A DNA stretch of 64,000 nucleotides from Paragemmobacter amnigenus (lineage in GTDB: Bacteria; Pseudomonadota; Alphaproteobacteria; Rhodobacterales; Rhodobacteraceae), in assembly GCF_009908265.2 (NCBI RefSeq), contig NZ_JAAATX020000006.1, forward strand, positions 124,001-188,000, written 5' to 3'. Both the position numbers and the translations under genes were made by a program. Below are positions 50,624-60,036 of the stretch, piece after piece. The notes under the pieces are model-generated. The model made no database searches. It was given only the letters and a program-made list of their open reading frames with translations, and was not told where the DNA came from. Within the stretch, counting starts at the first letter, position 1, and each line of letters starts with the position of its first letter.

Positions 50624-50627
50624 CCGT

Positions 50628-50651
50628 AGGATGGGCACTATTGCCCATCCT
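50628..50651. repeat. GGATGGGCA palindrome after pheT
   Basis: AGGATGGGCA (50628-50637) pairs with TGCCCATCCT (50642-50651) over CTAT, four bases after the pheT stop. It shares GGATGGGC/GCCCATCC arms with the hairpins at 25515-25537. It could terminate pheT or be a small mobile palindrome. Confidence 0.6.
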
Positions 50652-50767
50652 GCACCAGCGCACCCTTAACCACGTTTCACCCGCATCTGTGCGCCAATCG
50701 CGTATGTACAGCTGTCTGCACAGTTTGCGGCACAACCATCGGCACACCCCCCGCCGCCACGTCACGC

Positions 50768-50796
50768 TTCCCCAGCGCCCCGACGGTCCCTAATCT
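50768..50796 (+). promoter_or_regulatory. Putative promoter of the GMC oxidoreductase gene
   Basis: TTCCCC (50768-50773), 17 bases, TAATCT (50791-50796), 19 bases before the start codon; GGTGGAGGT serves as Shine-Dalgarno. Confidence 0.4.
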
Positions 50797-50814
50797 CGGC
50801 TGGTGGAGGTGCCC

Positions 50815-52416
50815 ATGCAGTACGATTACATCATCGCCGGTGGCGGCTCCGCAGGCTCGGTCCTCGCCGCCCGCCTGTCCGAAGACCCCGCCGTGACGGT
50901 CTGCCTGCTGGAAGCGGGCGGTGACGGAAAATCCTTTCTGATCAACACCCCCGCCATGGTCGCCGCCATGGTGTCGGGCCGCCCGAAACTGCACAACTGG
51001 GCCTTCCGCACCACGCCCCAGCCCCACCTGATGAACCGCCGCTGCTATCAACCGCGCGGCAGGGCACTGGGCGGTTCCTCGGCCATCAACGCCATGCTCT
51101 ACACCCGGGGCCACCCGTCGGATTACGACACATGGGCCGACCTTGGCGCCGATGGCTGGGACTGGCGCTCCGTCCTGCCTTACTTCCTGAAATCCGAAGG
51201 AAATTCCCGCGGCGCCTCTGACCTGCACGGCGCGGACGGCCCCCTCAGCGTCACCGATCAGGCCAGTCCCCTGCCCGCCACCCATGCCTTCATCCGCGCC
51301 ATGCAGACCCTGCAACTCCCCGAAACCCGCGACTTCAACGGCCCCACGCAACTGGGCGCGGGGCTCTATCAGGTCACCCAGTTCCACAGCGGCCCCCGCA
51401 AGGGCCGCCGCTGCTCTGCCGCCGCCGCCTATCTGCATCCCGTGCTGTCACGCCCCAACCTGACGGTCCTCACCGGCGCGACGGTGCAGCGCCTGACGCT
51501 CGACGGCAAACGCGCCACGGGCCTGATCGCGCGGCAGGGCCGCCGCACCCTCACCCTCACCGCAGGGCGCGAGGTCATCCTCTCGGCCGGGGCCTTCGGG
51601 ACACCACAGATCCTCCTCCTGTCCGGCATCGGACCGGTCGAGGAGCTGCGAACCCATCGCATCGCGGTTAATCACGCCCTCGAAGGCGTCGGGCAAAACC
51701 TGCAAGACCATCTCGACCACACGCTGCACTGGCGCTCGCTCCGCCCCGATGTGGTGGGGTTCAATCCGGCGGGTATCCTGCGCCTCTTGCGCGGGATCGC
51801 GCCCTTCCGCCGCCACGGCACCGGCGTCCTCACCAGCGTGGGGGCCGAAGGCGGGGCCTTCTTCTGCTCGCGCCCCGACCTGCAAATCCCTGATCTTCAG
51901 GCGCATTTCTGCGTCGCCATCGTGGATGACCACATGCGCCGCATCCACCTTGCCGACGGCTACACCGCCCATGTCTGCGTCCTGCGCCCCCAGTCGCGCG
52001 GCACCGTCGGACTTCAGGACGCCAACCCCGCCAGCCCCCCGCGCATCGACCCCGACTTCCTGTCCGACCCCCGCGACATGGACACGCTCAAACGCGGCGT
52101 CCGGCTTCTGGAACAGGCGATGGACTCCGAACCCATGGCCCCGTGGCGTGGCCAGAGGCTCTATCCCCTTGACGGAACGGACAAATCCCTCGAAGCCGAC
52201 ATCCGCGCCCGCGCCGACACGATCTATCACCCTGTCGGCACCTGCCGCATGGGGCGCGACGAACTGGCGGTGACCGATCCCGAACTGCGCGTTCACGGTC
52301 TGGAAGGGCTCCGCGTGGCAGATGCCAGCGTGATGCCCCGCCTGATCGGGGGAAACACCAACGCGCCCACCATCATGATCGCCGAACGCGCCGCCGACCT
52401 GATCCGCAACGGTTAA
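50815..52416 (+). CDS. GMC-family FAD-dependent alcohol/choline dehydrogenase-like protein
   Basis: 533 aa flavoprotein. FAD-binding YDYIIAGGGSAGSVLAARLSE opens the chain. The GMC signature 1 is RALGGSSAINAMLYTRG, signature 2 is GAFGTPQILLLSGIGP, and the C-terminal catalytic part has HPVGTCRMG (His) and GGNTNAPTIMIAERA (Asn). Choline, glucose and medium-chain alcohol oxidoreductases share this fold; without a neighbouring betaine-aldehyde dehydrogenase the substrate stays open. The ATG at 50815 follows a good Shine-Dalgarno. Its end is seven bases from the convergent MFS gene. Confidence 0.9.
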   Translation: MQYDYIIAGGGSAGSVLAARLSEDPAVTVCLLEAGGDGKSFLINTPAMVAAMVSGRPKLHNWAFRTTPQPHLMNRRCYQPRGRALGGSSAINAMLYTRGHPSDYDTWADLGADGWDWRSVLPYFLKSEGNSRGASDLHGADGPLSVTDQASPLPATHAFIRAMQTLQLPETRDFNGPTQLGAGLYQVTQFHSGPRKGRRCSAAAAYLHPVLSRPNLTVLTGATVQRLTLDGKRATGLIARQGRRTLTLTAGREVILSAGAFGTPQILLLSGIGPVEELRTHRIAVNHALEGVGQNLQDHLDHTLHWRSLRPDVVGFNPAGILRLLRGIAPFRRHGTGVLTSVGAEGGAFFCSRPDLQIPDLQAHFCVAIVDDHMRRIHLADGYTAHVCVLRPQSRGTVGLQDANPASPPRIDPDFLSDPRDMDTLKRGVRLLEQAMDSEPMAPWRGQRLYPLDGTDKSLEADIRARADTIYHPVGTCRMGRDELAVTDPELRVHGLEGLRVADASVMPRLIGGNTNAPTIMIAERAADLIRNG

Positions 52417-52423
52417 TGACCGG

Positions 52424-53662
52424 TTAAGAACCCGCAAACCCCCGCCCGATCGCCCGCCACCCCAGCGCGGCCAGCACGCCCGCCCCCGCGGCGGCGATCC
52501 ACAGCGGCAGCACCAGCGCCACAGGCCGCGCCACCACCCCCTCGGCCCAACCCATCACCGCACCCGACAGAACCAGCCCCAGAGGCATCATTCCCCAGGC
52601 CAGCAGCCGGTACAGGCTGTTGACCCGCCCCAGCAGCCGGTCCGGTATCACCCTCTGCCGATGGCTGACCGATACGAGGTTCCACACCATCCCCGTGAAC
52701 TCGAACAGGCCCAGCATCACCGCCAGCACCACCGCATTCCCTGCCAGCGCCACCCCCGCAAAGGCAGGGGCCGAAGCCGCCAGCATCCACTGCGCCGTCC
52801 GCGCGGGCCCCAGCCGCGCCACGACCCGCCCGCCCAGCAGACTGCCCGCAATCCCCCCGACCGCCCCCCCCGCCAGCACCAACCCATAGGCCGCAGCCGA
52901 CAGCCCCAACGTCTCCTGCGCGTGCAGGACCAGCGCCACGACGACCATCTGGTGCAGCAGGTTCCACACCCCCGTCACCACCGCCAGCACCCTGAGCAGC
53001 GGCGCGCGCATCAGGAACCGCGCCCCTTCGGCCAGCTCTGCCCGCCAATCCGCCGCCCCGTCCCGCACCGGCCGGAACGCCCCCCGCACCCCCAGCAGCA
53101 GCAATACCGCCACCGCATAAGCCCCCGCATTCAGGGCAAAAGGCAGCACCAGCGCCACCCCGATCAGCGCCGCCCCCAGCGCAGGCCCGACCAGCGCATT
53201 GCCGATCAATTCCACGCTCCACAACCGCCCGTTGGCCAGCTCCAGCCGCTCTGCCCCCACCAGCGCGGGCAGCATCGTCTGCGCGGCATTGTCGCGGAAC
53301 ACCTCAGCCCCGCCCACCACCAGCGCGGCCCCCAGCATCACGGCGAAAAGCCACGGCACGCCCAGCCCCACCACCGGCGCGGGCGGCAGCGGACCGGCCA
53401 GAACCACCGCCCCCGCCACCACGGCAAAGGCCAGCGCGCGGAGCACATCCATCGCCAAAATCAACCACCGCCGGTCCACCCGATCCGTGACCACCCCCGC
53501 GGGCAGCGCCATCAGGAACCACGGCAGGCGCAACGCCACAGGCACCAGCGCCACAAGGAACGGATCACGCGTCAGCAGTGTCGCCGCCCAGGCCCAGGCG
53601 ACCACCGCAACCCCGTCGGCCAGATTCGTCGCCCCACTGGCAAGGATGAACCGCGTCAACAT
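52424..53662 (-). CDS. MFS transporter
   Basis: 412 aa permease with about 12 hydrophobic segments. Its pattern, ATNLADGVAVVAWAWAATLL in the first helix and LPAGVVTDRVDRRWLILAMD between helices 2 and 3, is that of the MFS_3/EntS-like exporter group. The central loop (about 185-205, RPVRDGAADWRAELAEG) joins the two halves. The start may be the ATG at 53662 or a TTG at 53674; neither has a convincing Shine-Dalgarno. The substrate is unknown; export of a siderophore-like or toxic small molecule is typical of the group. Confidence 0.88.
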   Translation of the reverse strand: MLTRFILASGATNLADGVAVVAWAWAATLLTRDPFLVALVPVALRLPWFLMALPAGVVTDRVDRRWLILAMDVLRALAFAVVAGAVVLAGPLPPAPVVGLGVPWLFAVMLGAALVVGGAEVFRDNAAQTMLPALVGAERLELANGRLWSVELIGNALVGPALGAALIGVALVLPFALNAGAYAVAVLLLLGVRGAFRPVRDGAADWRAELAEGARFLMRAPLLRVLAVVTGVWNLLHQMVVVALVLHAQETLGLSAAAYGLVLAGGAVGGIAGSLLGGRVVARLGPARTAQWMLAASAPAFAGVALAGNAVVLAVMLGLFEFTGMVWNLVSVSHRQRVIPDRLLGRVNSLYRLLAWGMMPLGLVLSGAVMGWAEGVVARPVALVLPLWIAAAGAGVLAALGWRAIGRGFAGS

Positions 53663-53698
53663 GCGCGCAGCCAACCCCGCCCATGGGGCAAAATCAAC

Positions 53699-54343
53699 CT
53701 ACTTCCGCCCGAAAACTCGCCGGAACCAGCCGCCCACCCCCGCCCGCGCCCGATCCGCGCGGCGGTCGAGATCGTCGAACGCCTCCTGCGCTTCGATCAC
53801 CGCAGGCTCGATCATCCGCTCGCGGAACTGCGCCAGCATCCGCCAGACCATGGCCACCAGCCCCGCCAGCAGCGTCAGGATCACGATGCTGACCCATGGA
53901 ATGATCCGCACATCGGGGCTTTCCACCTGCCGCAGCGAGATCGCATTAGGAAAGATCGTGAACAGCTCGTTGCGCCAGCCGTAATGCGTCACCGCCACCC
54001 ATTTCGGCGCGGCGGTTGTGGATTGCAGCTCCTTCGCCTCTGTATTGGTGCTGGAACTGTCCATCTTGAAATAGGGCGGCCAGCCCCAGCCCGTATCCTC
54101 GTTGCGGTATTCCATCGTGCTGCCATCGGGATAGACGGCATTGATGAAAAAGATGTCGCGGCTCGTCCCCGACCCCGTCCCGACATCCGGCGCCGCCCAG
54201 AACCAGCTGTTCTCGCCCAGATCCATGCGGCGGTTCTCGGTCCCCACGATCCGCACGATATCCGTCTGCGGCAGTGTATAGTGCAGGAAGGCGAAGATCA
54301 GCAGCGCCAGCGTGCCAAGAACGGACCATTTCAGATAACGCAT
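53699..54343 (-). CDS. DUF1523 family membrane protein
   Basis: 214 aa. A TM helix near the N-terminus (KWSVLGTLALLIFAFLHYTLP), then a soluble domain (about 30-145) with IVRIVGTENRRMD, YRNEDTGWGWPPYFK and VAVTHYGWRNELFTIFPNA, a second TM helix (IIPWVSIVILTLLAGLVAMVW) and a basic cytoplasmic tail. This is the DUF1523 pattern, found in Alphaproteobacteria without a known function. It is preceded by the 88 aa membrane protein gene nine bases upstream, so the two form an operon. Confidence 0.85.
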   Translation of the reverse strand: MRYLKWSVLGTLALLIFAFLHYTLPQTDIVRIVGTENRRMDLGENSWFWAAPDVGTGSGTSRDIFFINAVYPDGSTMEYRNEDTGWGWPPYFKMDSSSTNTEAKELQSTTAAPKWVAVTHYGWRNELFTIFPNAISLRQVESPDVRIIPWVSIVILTLLAGLVAMVWRMLAQFRERMIEPAVIEAQEAFDDLDRRADRARAGVGGWFRRVFGRK

Positions 54344-54352
54344 TGCCGCCCC

Positions 54353-54619
54353 TCAGGAAAAATTCAAAATCCAGACCAGCGCCACCACGACGACGGTCGG
54401 AATGACAAAGACCAGCCAGATCAGCCGCCGCCTCAGGCTGTGTTCATAGGCCGCCAGCCCCTCGGCGATGAAGGCATCGCGCGATCCCGTGCCACCCTCG
54501 TGGTCATAGGTCTTTTCAAGCCGTTCGCGTTCCACCGACCGCGCATAGATCGCCAGCAGCCAGTAGATCACCGTCAGCGCGATATAGCCGAAAAGCGCCA
54601 GCTTGAAGAAAGCGATCAT
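54353..54619 (-). CDS. Small two-TM protein upstream of DUF1523
   Basis: 88 aa with TM helices at about 4-24 (FKLALFGYIALTVIYWLLAIY) and 66-86 (LIWLVFVIPTVVVVALVW), and a charged cytoplasmic or periplasmic middle ARSVERERLEKTYDHEG. Start at the ATG at 54619 with GGGGT upstream. Not a family I can name. Its coupling to DUF1523 suggests a two-component membrane unit. Confidence 0.75.
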   Translation of the reverse strand: MIAFFKLALFGYIALTVIYWLLAIYARSVERERLEKTYDHEGGTGSRDAFIAEGLAAYEHSLRRRLIWLVFVIPTVVVVALVWILNFS

Positions 54620-54731
54620 CCGCGAAACCCCGTCACCCTTGCCCCGCCAATGTGGCCCCGCCGCGCCACAACCGCAAGGCACGGCCCGCTTGCCCCTTGG
54701 CAGCGGCCCCCGCGACCCCCACCATAGGGGA

Positions 54732-56015
54732 ATGGATGCCCTGACCCACGCCGCCCTGACCCACGCCATCGACGCCCGCCGCGCCGCCCTGATCGGGCTG
54801 GCACAGGACCTGATCCGCATCCCCACGCTCAACCCGCCGGGGCGGTGCTACCGCGACATCTGCGACTACCTCGCCGCCCGCCTGATGGCGCAGGGCTGGA
54901 CGGTTGAACTGGTCCGCGCCACCGGCGCGCCGGGGGACAGCGACGCCTACCCCCGCTGGAACATGGTCGCGCGGCTGGAGTCGGGCCGCGCGGGCGACTG
55001 CGTGCATTTCAACAGCCACCATGACGTGGTCGAGGTGGGCCACGGCTGGACCCGCGATCCCTTCGGCGGCGAGCTGGACGGCGACCGCATCTATGGCCGC
55101 GGCGCCTGCGACATGAAGGGCGGCCTTGCCGCCAGCATCATCGCCGCCGAAGCCTTCCTTGCCACCACCCCCGACTGGCGCGGCGCGATCGAGATCAGCG
55201 CCACGGCAGACGAGGAATCGGGCGGCTACGGTGGCGTCGCCTATCTGGCCGAACGCGGGTATTTCAGCCCGGACCGCGTGCAGCACGTCATCATCCCCGA
55301 ACCGCTGCACAAGGACCGCATCTGCCTCGGCCATCGCGGCGTCTGGTGGGCCGAGGTGGAAACCCATGGCCGCATCGCCCACGGCTCCATGCCCTTCCTT
55401 GGCGATTCGGCCATCCGCCACATGGGCGCCGTTCTGGAAGAGATCGAGCATCACCTCTACCCCCTCCTCTCCACCCGCACGACCGCCATGCCCGTGGTCC
55501 CGCCACAGGCCCGCCAATCCACGCTGAACATCAACTCCATCCACGGCGGCGAACCCGAACCGCCCGCAGGATCGACCGCCCTGCCCGCGCCTTGTGTGGC
55601 TGACCGCTGCCGCATCATCCTCGACCGCCGCTTCCTGATCGAAGAGGCGCTGGACGAGGTCAAATCCGAACTCCGCGCCGTGCTGGACCGCGTGCAATCC
55701 CGCCGCGCAGGGTTCACCTACACGATCCGCGACCTGTTCGAGGTGCAGCCCGTCATGGCCGACCGCGACGCGCCCGTCGTCCGCTCCACTGCCGCCGCCA
55801 TCGAGCGGGTGCTGGGACAGGTGGCCGATTATGTCGTCAGCCCCGGCACCTATGACCAGAAACATATCGACCGCATCGGCCGTCTGAAGAACTGCATCGC
55901 CTATGGCCCCGGCCTCCTGCACCTCGCCCACCAGCCCGACGAATGGGTGGGGGTGCAGGACATGACCGACAGCGCCAAGGTCATGGCGCTGGTTCTGGCC
56001 GATCTTCTGGGCTGA
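54732..56015 (+). CDS. M20-family deacylase (ArgE/DapE type)
   Basis: 427 aa dizinc hydrolase. The metal site is seen in FNSHHDVVEVG (His, Asp), GRGACDMKGG (bridging Asp), TADEESGG (catalytic and metal Glu) and the later IIPEPLH; a dimerisation domain (about 205-325) interrupts the catalytic one and includes HGRIAHGSMPF. ArgE, DapE and related N-acyl-amino-acid deacylases all match, and the subgroup with two-domain acetylornithine deacetylase-like proteins is the nearest fit. The ATG at 54732 follows TAGGGGA. It is divergent from the small membrane gene. Confidence 0.88.
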   Translation: MDALTHAALTHAIDARRAALIGLAQDLIRIPTLNPPGRCYRDICDYLAARLMAQGWTVELVRATGAPGDSDAYPRWNMVARLESGRAGDCVHFNSHHDVVEVGHGWTRDPFGGELDGDRIYGRGACDMKGGLAASIIAAEAFLATTPDWRGAIEISATADEESGGYGGVAYLAERGYFSPDRVQHVIIPEPLHKDRICLGHRGVWWAEVETHGRIAHGSMPFLGDSAIRHMGAVLEEIEHHLYPLLSTRTTAMPVVPPQARQSTLNINSIHGGEPEPPAGSTALPAPCVADRCRIILDRRFLIEEALDEVKSELRAVLDRVQSRRAGFTYTIRDLFEVQPVMADRDAPVVRSTAAAIERVLGQVADYVVSPGTYDQKHIDRIGRLKNCIAYGPGLLHLAHQPDEWVGVQDMTDSAKVMALVLADLLG

Positions 56016-56016
56016 C

Positions 56017-56535
56017 TCAGCAGGCGGTTACGACCGTACCCGGGAAGTCAGGCGCACCGCAGGGGGCAAACAGCGGCACGGTGGCCGGTGCCTCGGCCTT
56101 GCCTGCGCTGTCCAGACCAATGCTCAGGCTTGGTTGCCCGCCGCCAAGGCCAAAGTCGACGATGCCGGACAGATAGGGAAAGATCACCCCGCCAGACACG
56201 AAGGGCTTGCCCGTCCCGAAATCCCAGCCGCCCCCGACGGCCCCGGCATGGTTGACCGTTCCCTGAAACCCGATGGCGCGCAGTTGCACATCGCGCGGGT
56301 TCTGCGGATCAAAGGTCAACCGCAACTCGCCTCCGGTCATGTCGCCATTGGGCTGCACCGTGGTCTGCCGCCAGCCAATCCCGAAACGCGGAGTGAACCC
56401 GCCCCCCAGATCGAAGGACAGCCCGACAAAGGCCGAGTCAGTGGTCAACTCTGTCACCTGCTGCGGCGGCAGGGCAAATGCGGGGGAAGCCAAAGTGGCA
56501 CAGACGGCGACGGCGGCAATCGGTTTTGCGAACAA
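56017..56535 (-). CDS. Exported hypothetical protein, start uncertain
   Basis: About 172 aa. A signal peptide (AKPIAAVAVCATLASPAFA) precedes a Gly-rich beta-type mature part (FVGLSFDLGGGFTPRFGIGW, GGWDFGTGKPFVSGGVIF), which looks like a small outer-membrane or secreted beta-barrel. Not recognised. The start is odd: the only in-frame candidates are TTG (56535) or GTG/ATG near 56590, yet a well-placed ATG AAA one frame off would, with one extra A, give the ordinary signal-peptide start MKSKTLFAKP. A frameshift or sequencing slip is possible. Stop is one base from the M20 stop. Confidence 0.6.
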   Translation of the reverse strand: MFAKPIAAVAVCATLASPAFALPPQQVTELTTDSAFVGLSFDLGGGFTPRFGIGWRQTTVQPNGDMTGGELRLTFDPQNPRDVQLRAIGFQGTVNHAGAVGGGWDFGTGKPFVSGGVIFPYLSGIVDFGLGGGQPSLSIGLDSAGKAEAPATVPLFAPCGAPDFPGTVVTAC

Positions 56536-56646
56536 GGTCTTGCTTTCATGATGAAGGATCGAGTGCGATCCATACCCGTGCCACCATCGCATCACGACAG
56601 GTCAGAGGTCTGGACGGACCACCCGTACGGATGACCCACCCCGCCC

Positions 56647-57486
56647 TCAGACCGCGATATTGTCGATCAGCCGCACACCATCCAGCCACGCCGCCGCCAG
56701 CATCCGCACCGGACGCGACGCATCGGTCACCGGACCCAGCGTCGCGGCATCGCGGAATTCGATGTATTCCACGCTCTCGAACCCTTCGGCCAGCACGGCC
56801 TGCGCGGCGCGGTCGGCCACCTGATCCTGCGGCACGCCCGACCGGAAATCCCGCGCCGCCGCCAGCATCGCGGCATAGAGCGCGGGGGCCTTCTGCCGCC
56901 CCGCCGCCGTCAGCCGCACATTGCGCGACGACATGGCCAGCCCGTCGGGATCGCGCACCGTCTCGCAGCCGACCACCGTCACGGCCATGTCCAGATCCGC
57001 CACCAGCCGCTGCACCACCTGCAACTGCTGCCAGTCCTTCTGCCCGAAATAGGCCCGGTCCGCCTGCGTCATCCCGAAGAGCTTGGCCACCACCGTCGCC
57101 ACCCCGTCGAAATGCCCGGGCCGCAGCGCCCCTTCCAAGGGTTGCGACACGCCCCCCACCGACACGGTCGTCACGAACCCCTCGGGATAGACCTCCTCGG
57201 GCGCGGGGCAGAACACCACCTCCACCCCCACCCAGCGCAGAAGGGCGGCATCGGCATCCTCGGTGCGGGGGTATTTCTTCAGGTCATCGGGATTGTTGAA
57301 CTGCCTGGGGTTCACGAAGATCGTCGTGATCACCCGCCCGCATTCCGCCTTGGCCCTGCGCGCAAGGCTCAGATGCCCGTCATGCAGCGCGCCCATGGTC
57401 GGGACCACGCCCACCACATGCCCCTCGGCCTTCCAGCCACGCACGACGGCGCGCAGCTCCTCCACCGTCCGGATGATGACCGTCAA
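56647..57486 (-). CDS. panC: Pantothenate synthetase
   Basis: Joins pantoate and beta-alanine with ATP to make pantothenate, the CoA precursor (279 aa). Nucleotidyl-transferase motifs: [14 protein letters not shown] (HIGH-like), [17 protein letters not shown] and MSSRNVRLT (KMSKS-like). The start is TTG at 57486, overlapping the panB stop (TTGA), so translation is coupled. The panB-panC pair is the usual arrangement; panD is not here. Confidence 0.96.
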   Translation of the reverse strand: MTVIIRTVEELRAVVRGWKAEGHVVGVVPTMGALHDGHLSLARRAKAECGRVITTIFVNPRQFNNPDDLKKYPRTEDADAALLRWVGVEVVFCPAPEEVYPEGFVTTVSVGGVSQPLEGALRPGHFDGVATVVAKLFGMTQADRAYFGQKDWQQLQVVQRLVADLDMAVTVVGCETVRDPDGLAMSSRNVRLTAAGRQKAPALYAAMLAAARDFRSGVPQDQVADRAAQAVLAEGFESVEYIEFRDAATLGPVTDASRPVRMLAAAWLDGVRLIDNIAV

Positions 57487-58307
57487 GATTTCACCTGATC
57501 CGCAAAGCCATGCTCCGGCCCCGGAAAGGCCCGCGCCCGCACCTCGGCGGCATAGTCCGCGATGGCCTGATCCGCCGCCGCGCCCAATTCGGCATAACGC
57601 TTCACGAATTTCGGCTTGAACGCGGTGAACATGCCCAGCATGTCATCGATCACCAGAACCTGCCCGTCGCAATCCACCCCCGCGCCGATGCCGATGGTGG
57701 GGATGGAAAGCTCACCCGTGATTCGCGCCGACAGGCCGACCGGCACCTTCTCCAGCACGATGGAAAACGCCCCCGCCGCCTCACAGGCCCGCGCATCGGC
57801 CATGACCCGCTCCGCCTCGGCATCGCGGCCCACGACCTTGTACCCGCCCAAAGTGTTCACCGCCTGCGGGGTCAGCCCGACATGCGCCATCACCGGCACC
57901 CCCCGCGCGGTCAGAAAGGCGATCGTCTCGGCCATGTGCTGCCCGCCTTCCAGCTTCACCGCCGGCGCGCCGGTTTCCGCCATCAGCCGCGCCGCGTTGC
58001 GATAGGCCTGCGCGGGGCCTTCCTCGTAACTGCCGAAGGGCATGTCGATCACCGGCATCGCCTTCTGCAGCCCCCGCACCACGGCGCGGCCATGCAGGAT
58101 CATCATCTCCAGCGTCACGCCGATGGTCGACGGCATCCCGTGCAGCACCATCCCCACGGAATCGCCCACCAGCGCAATGTCGCAATGCGCATCGACCAGC
58201 CGCGCCATCGGCGTCGTATAGGCCGTCAGCACGACAAGCGGCACACCACCCTTGCGGGACGTGATGTCCGGCGGCAGCACGGGGCGGACGGGGGCGGTCG
58301 CGCTCAT
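57483..58307 (-). CDS. panB: Ketopantoate hydroxymethyltransferase
   Basis: Transfers a C1 unit from 5,10-methylenetetrahydrofolate to 2-oxoisovalerate, first committed step to pantothenate (274 aa). [25 protein letters not shown] (Mg-binding Asp), VKLEGG and [16 protein letters not shown] are conserved. First gene of panB-panC, with GGGAGA before the ATG. It is divergent from the cupin gene across 149 bases. Confidence 0.96.
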   Translation of the reverse strand: MSATAPVRPVLPPDITSRKGGVPLVVLTAYTTPMARLVDAHCDIALVGDSVGMVLHGMPSTIGVTLEMMILHGRAVVRGLQKAMPVIDMPFGSYEEGPAQAYRNAARLMAETGAPAVKLEGGQHMAETIAFLTARGVPVMAHVGLTPQAVNTLGGYKVVGRDAEAERVMADARACEAAGAFSIVLEKVPVGLSARITGELSIPTIGIGAGVDCDGQVLVIDDMLGMFTAFKPKFVKRYAELGAAADQAIADYAAEVRARAFPGPEHGFADQVKS

Positions 58308-58456
58308 CGGCGTCTCCCTGTTTCAACTCTGCCCGATATACAGGCACAGCCGCCCCGCAACAGCAAGTCCGTTCGCTGCGCTGCGGCGTGGATCGCGCCC
58401 CTTGACCGGCGCCGCCCGCCCGCCTCCCATGCAAGGCACAACAGACGGAGCATCCC

Positions 58457-58795
58457 ATGACCCACCTCGCCCGCGTGACCCGCGACGGCATCCCCCCCGA
58501 AACCACCCGCCCCGACCCCGACCGCGTGATCGCGGGCGACCCCGTCCACACCACATGGAACATCGAAGACCGCGACGGCCTCTTCTGCGGGCTGTGGCAA
58601 TCCACCCCCGGCAAGTGGCGCGTGTCCTATAGCGAATGGGAATATGTCCACATTCTGTCCGGCCATTCCATCCTGACCGATGCGGCGGGCCGCGAAACCC
58701 ACCTGAAGGCAGGCGACAGCTACATCATCCGCCCCGGCTTTACGGGTACATGGGAAGTCGTCGAGACCACGCTGAAGGACTACGTGATCCGCTAA
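58457..58795 (+). CDS. Cupin-domain protein (Cupin_3/DUF861-like)
   Basis: 112 aa single-domain cupin. RVSYSEWEYVHILSGHSIL is the first cupin motif, in the (S)ExEYxHxLxG form of the DUF861 group, and KAGDSYIIRPGFTGTWEV is the second. Few metal ligands remain (His of YVHIL), so it may bind a small ligand without metal. Relatives include ureidoglycine aminohydrolase-like and EutQ-like proteins; no function can be given. ACGGAGC precedes the ATG. It converges with the L,D-transpeptidase gene across palindromes. Confidence 0.8.
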   Translation: MTHLARVTRDGIPPETTRPDPDRVIAGDPVHTTWNIEDRDGLFCGLWQSTPGKWRVSYSEWEYVHILSGHSILTDAAGRETHLKAGDSYIIRPGFTGTWEVVETTLKDYVIR

Positions 58796-58802
58796 GGCCG
58801 TA

Positions 58803-58894
58803 CGAATTTTCTGGCGAAAATTCGCGCCCCACACCTACGGCAGCGAAAAGGGGCGATGCACCGCATCGCCCCCCGATTTTTCGCAGAAAAATCG
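58803..58894. repeat. Second palindrome cluster at a convergent junction
   Basis: Three hairpins: 58803-58824 (9 bp, loop TGGC), 58850-58872 (10 bp, GGGGCGATGC arms, loop ACC) and 58874-58894 (9 bp, loop GCA). The first and third have the TTC-loop-GAA core. The third shares 19 identical bases with the palindrome at 17683-17707, 41 kb away. The cluster fills the gap between the cupin and L,D-transpeptidase 3' ends. Confidence 0.8.
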
Positions 58895-58899
58895 CCCGC

Positions 58900-59832
58900 T
58901 CAGCCAGCGGCCGGCGCAGCCGCCGCTTCCGCCACAGTCTCGCCCGTCAGCTCATCCAGCGTCGGGCACTCGGCCTCGTCGATGCCACGGTTGCGGCAGA
59001 TCCGCAGGCGGCGGCGCTCGTCCTTCTCGGCCTGCTTCGCGGCGGCCTCGGCGGCCAGACGCTCGTCTTCGATCCGCTTCGCCTCGGCCTCGGCAATGGC
59101 GATCTTGTCGGCCTCCAGCTGCGCGCGGTTTTCCGGCGTGTCCGGCACGGCGCGGCCATAGGCGTCGTCCATATAGGGCCCCTCGGCGGCAAGGCTCTGC
59201 TCCAGCGTCCGCACCACGATGCGGTCACCCACCTCGGCATTCTCGAACAGATGGATGGCGTCCTGATTGAACAGCCGGATGCAGCCCGCGCTGGTCGCCC
59301 GCCCGATCGAGGCATTGTCGATCGTGCCATGCACGCGGAACATCGTGTCCCGCCCGCCGCGATAGAGATACAGCGCCCGCGCCCCCAGCGGATTCTCCAG
59401 CCCGCCCGGCAGCCCGCCCGCATAGGCGGCGTAAAGGTCGGGCCGCGTGCGGACCATGTTCGCCGTGGGCGTCCACGACGGCCATTCCTGCTTGCGCCCG
59501 ACATAGCCGGTCCCGCGGAAGGAAATCCCCTCGCGCCCGACGGCAATGCCATAGCGCGTGGCCTTGCCCCCCTCCTGCACGTGGTAGAGGACGCGCGCAT
59601 AGGTATCCACCACGATGGTCCCCGGCTTCTCGTCGCCCGCATAGGCCACCTCGGTCCGCGGGTTGGTGCCGAACAGGTGCAGCGGCTCGACCGCGGGGAT
59701 CAGGTATTCCCCGTCCTGCACGGCCTGATAATGGGCAGGCACCTGCGCCTCGGGCGGGATGCTCTCGGTCTGGGGCGCACCGGCACAGGCGGCAAGACCC
59801 AGAAGGGCGGCAAAGGCGGTCAGTCGGATCAT
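58900..59832 (-). CDS. L,D-transpeptidase (YkuD) lipoprotein
   Basis: 310 aa. The signal peptide ends in a lipobox (FAALLGLAACAG). The YkuD domain (about 70-210) has the catalytic His and Cys in VHGTIDNAS and SAGCIRLFNQDAI, the SxGCIR hallmark of enzymes forming 3-3 peptidoglycan cross-links or attaching proteins to the wall. A C-terminal extension (about 230-310) begins with a charged, probably coiled-coil stretch (IAEAEAKRIEDERLAAEAAA), then two Cys (RICRNRGIDEAECP) and a Gly/Ala tail. The ATG at 59832 or a GTG at 59844 may start it. Confidence 0.9.
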   Translation of the reverse strand: MIRLTAFAALLGLAACAGAPQTESIPPEAQVPAHYQAVQDGEYLIPAVEPLHLFGTNPRTEVAYAGDEKPGTIVVDTYARVLYHVQEGGKATRYGIAVGREGISFRGTGYVGRKQEWPSWTPTANMVRTRPDLYAAYAGGLPGGLENPLGARALYLYRGGRDTMFRVHGTIDNASIGRATSAGCIRLFNQDAIHLFENAEVGDRIVVRTLEQSLAAEGPYMDDAYGRAVPDTPENRAQLEADKIAIAEAEAKRIEDERLAAEAAAKQAEKDERRRLRICRNRGIDEAECPTLDELTGETVAEAAAAPAAG

Positions 59833-60036
59833 CAGGGCGTTCACGATATCTGGACTCGCTTGGTCAAAGGTCGTGCCTACAAGCACTTTTGGATATGAAC
59901 CCGTCAAGCCCCGCTCCGGTTTCATCACCAGTTTTTGCCGCCCGCCCGGCGAATCCGCCGATTTTGTCCGGAAAGCTTGCATCCCGCCCCGCCATCCCCA
60001 TCTCCACCTCAACCAAACGCACAAGGAGACGGACCG

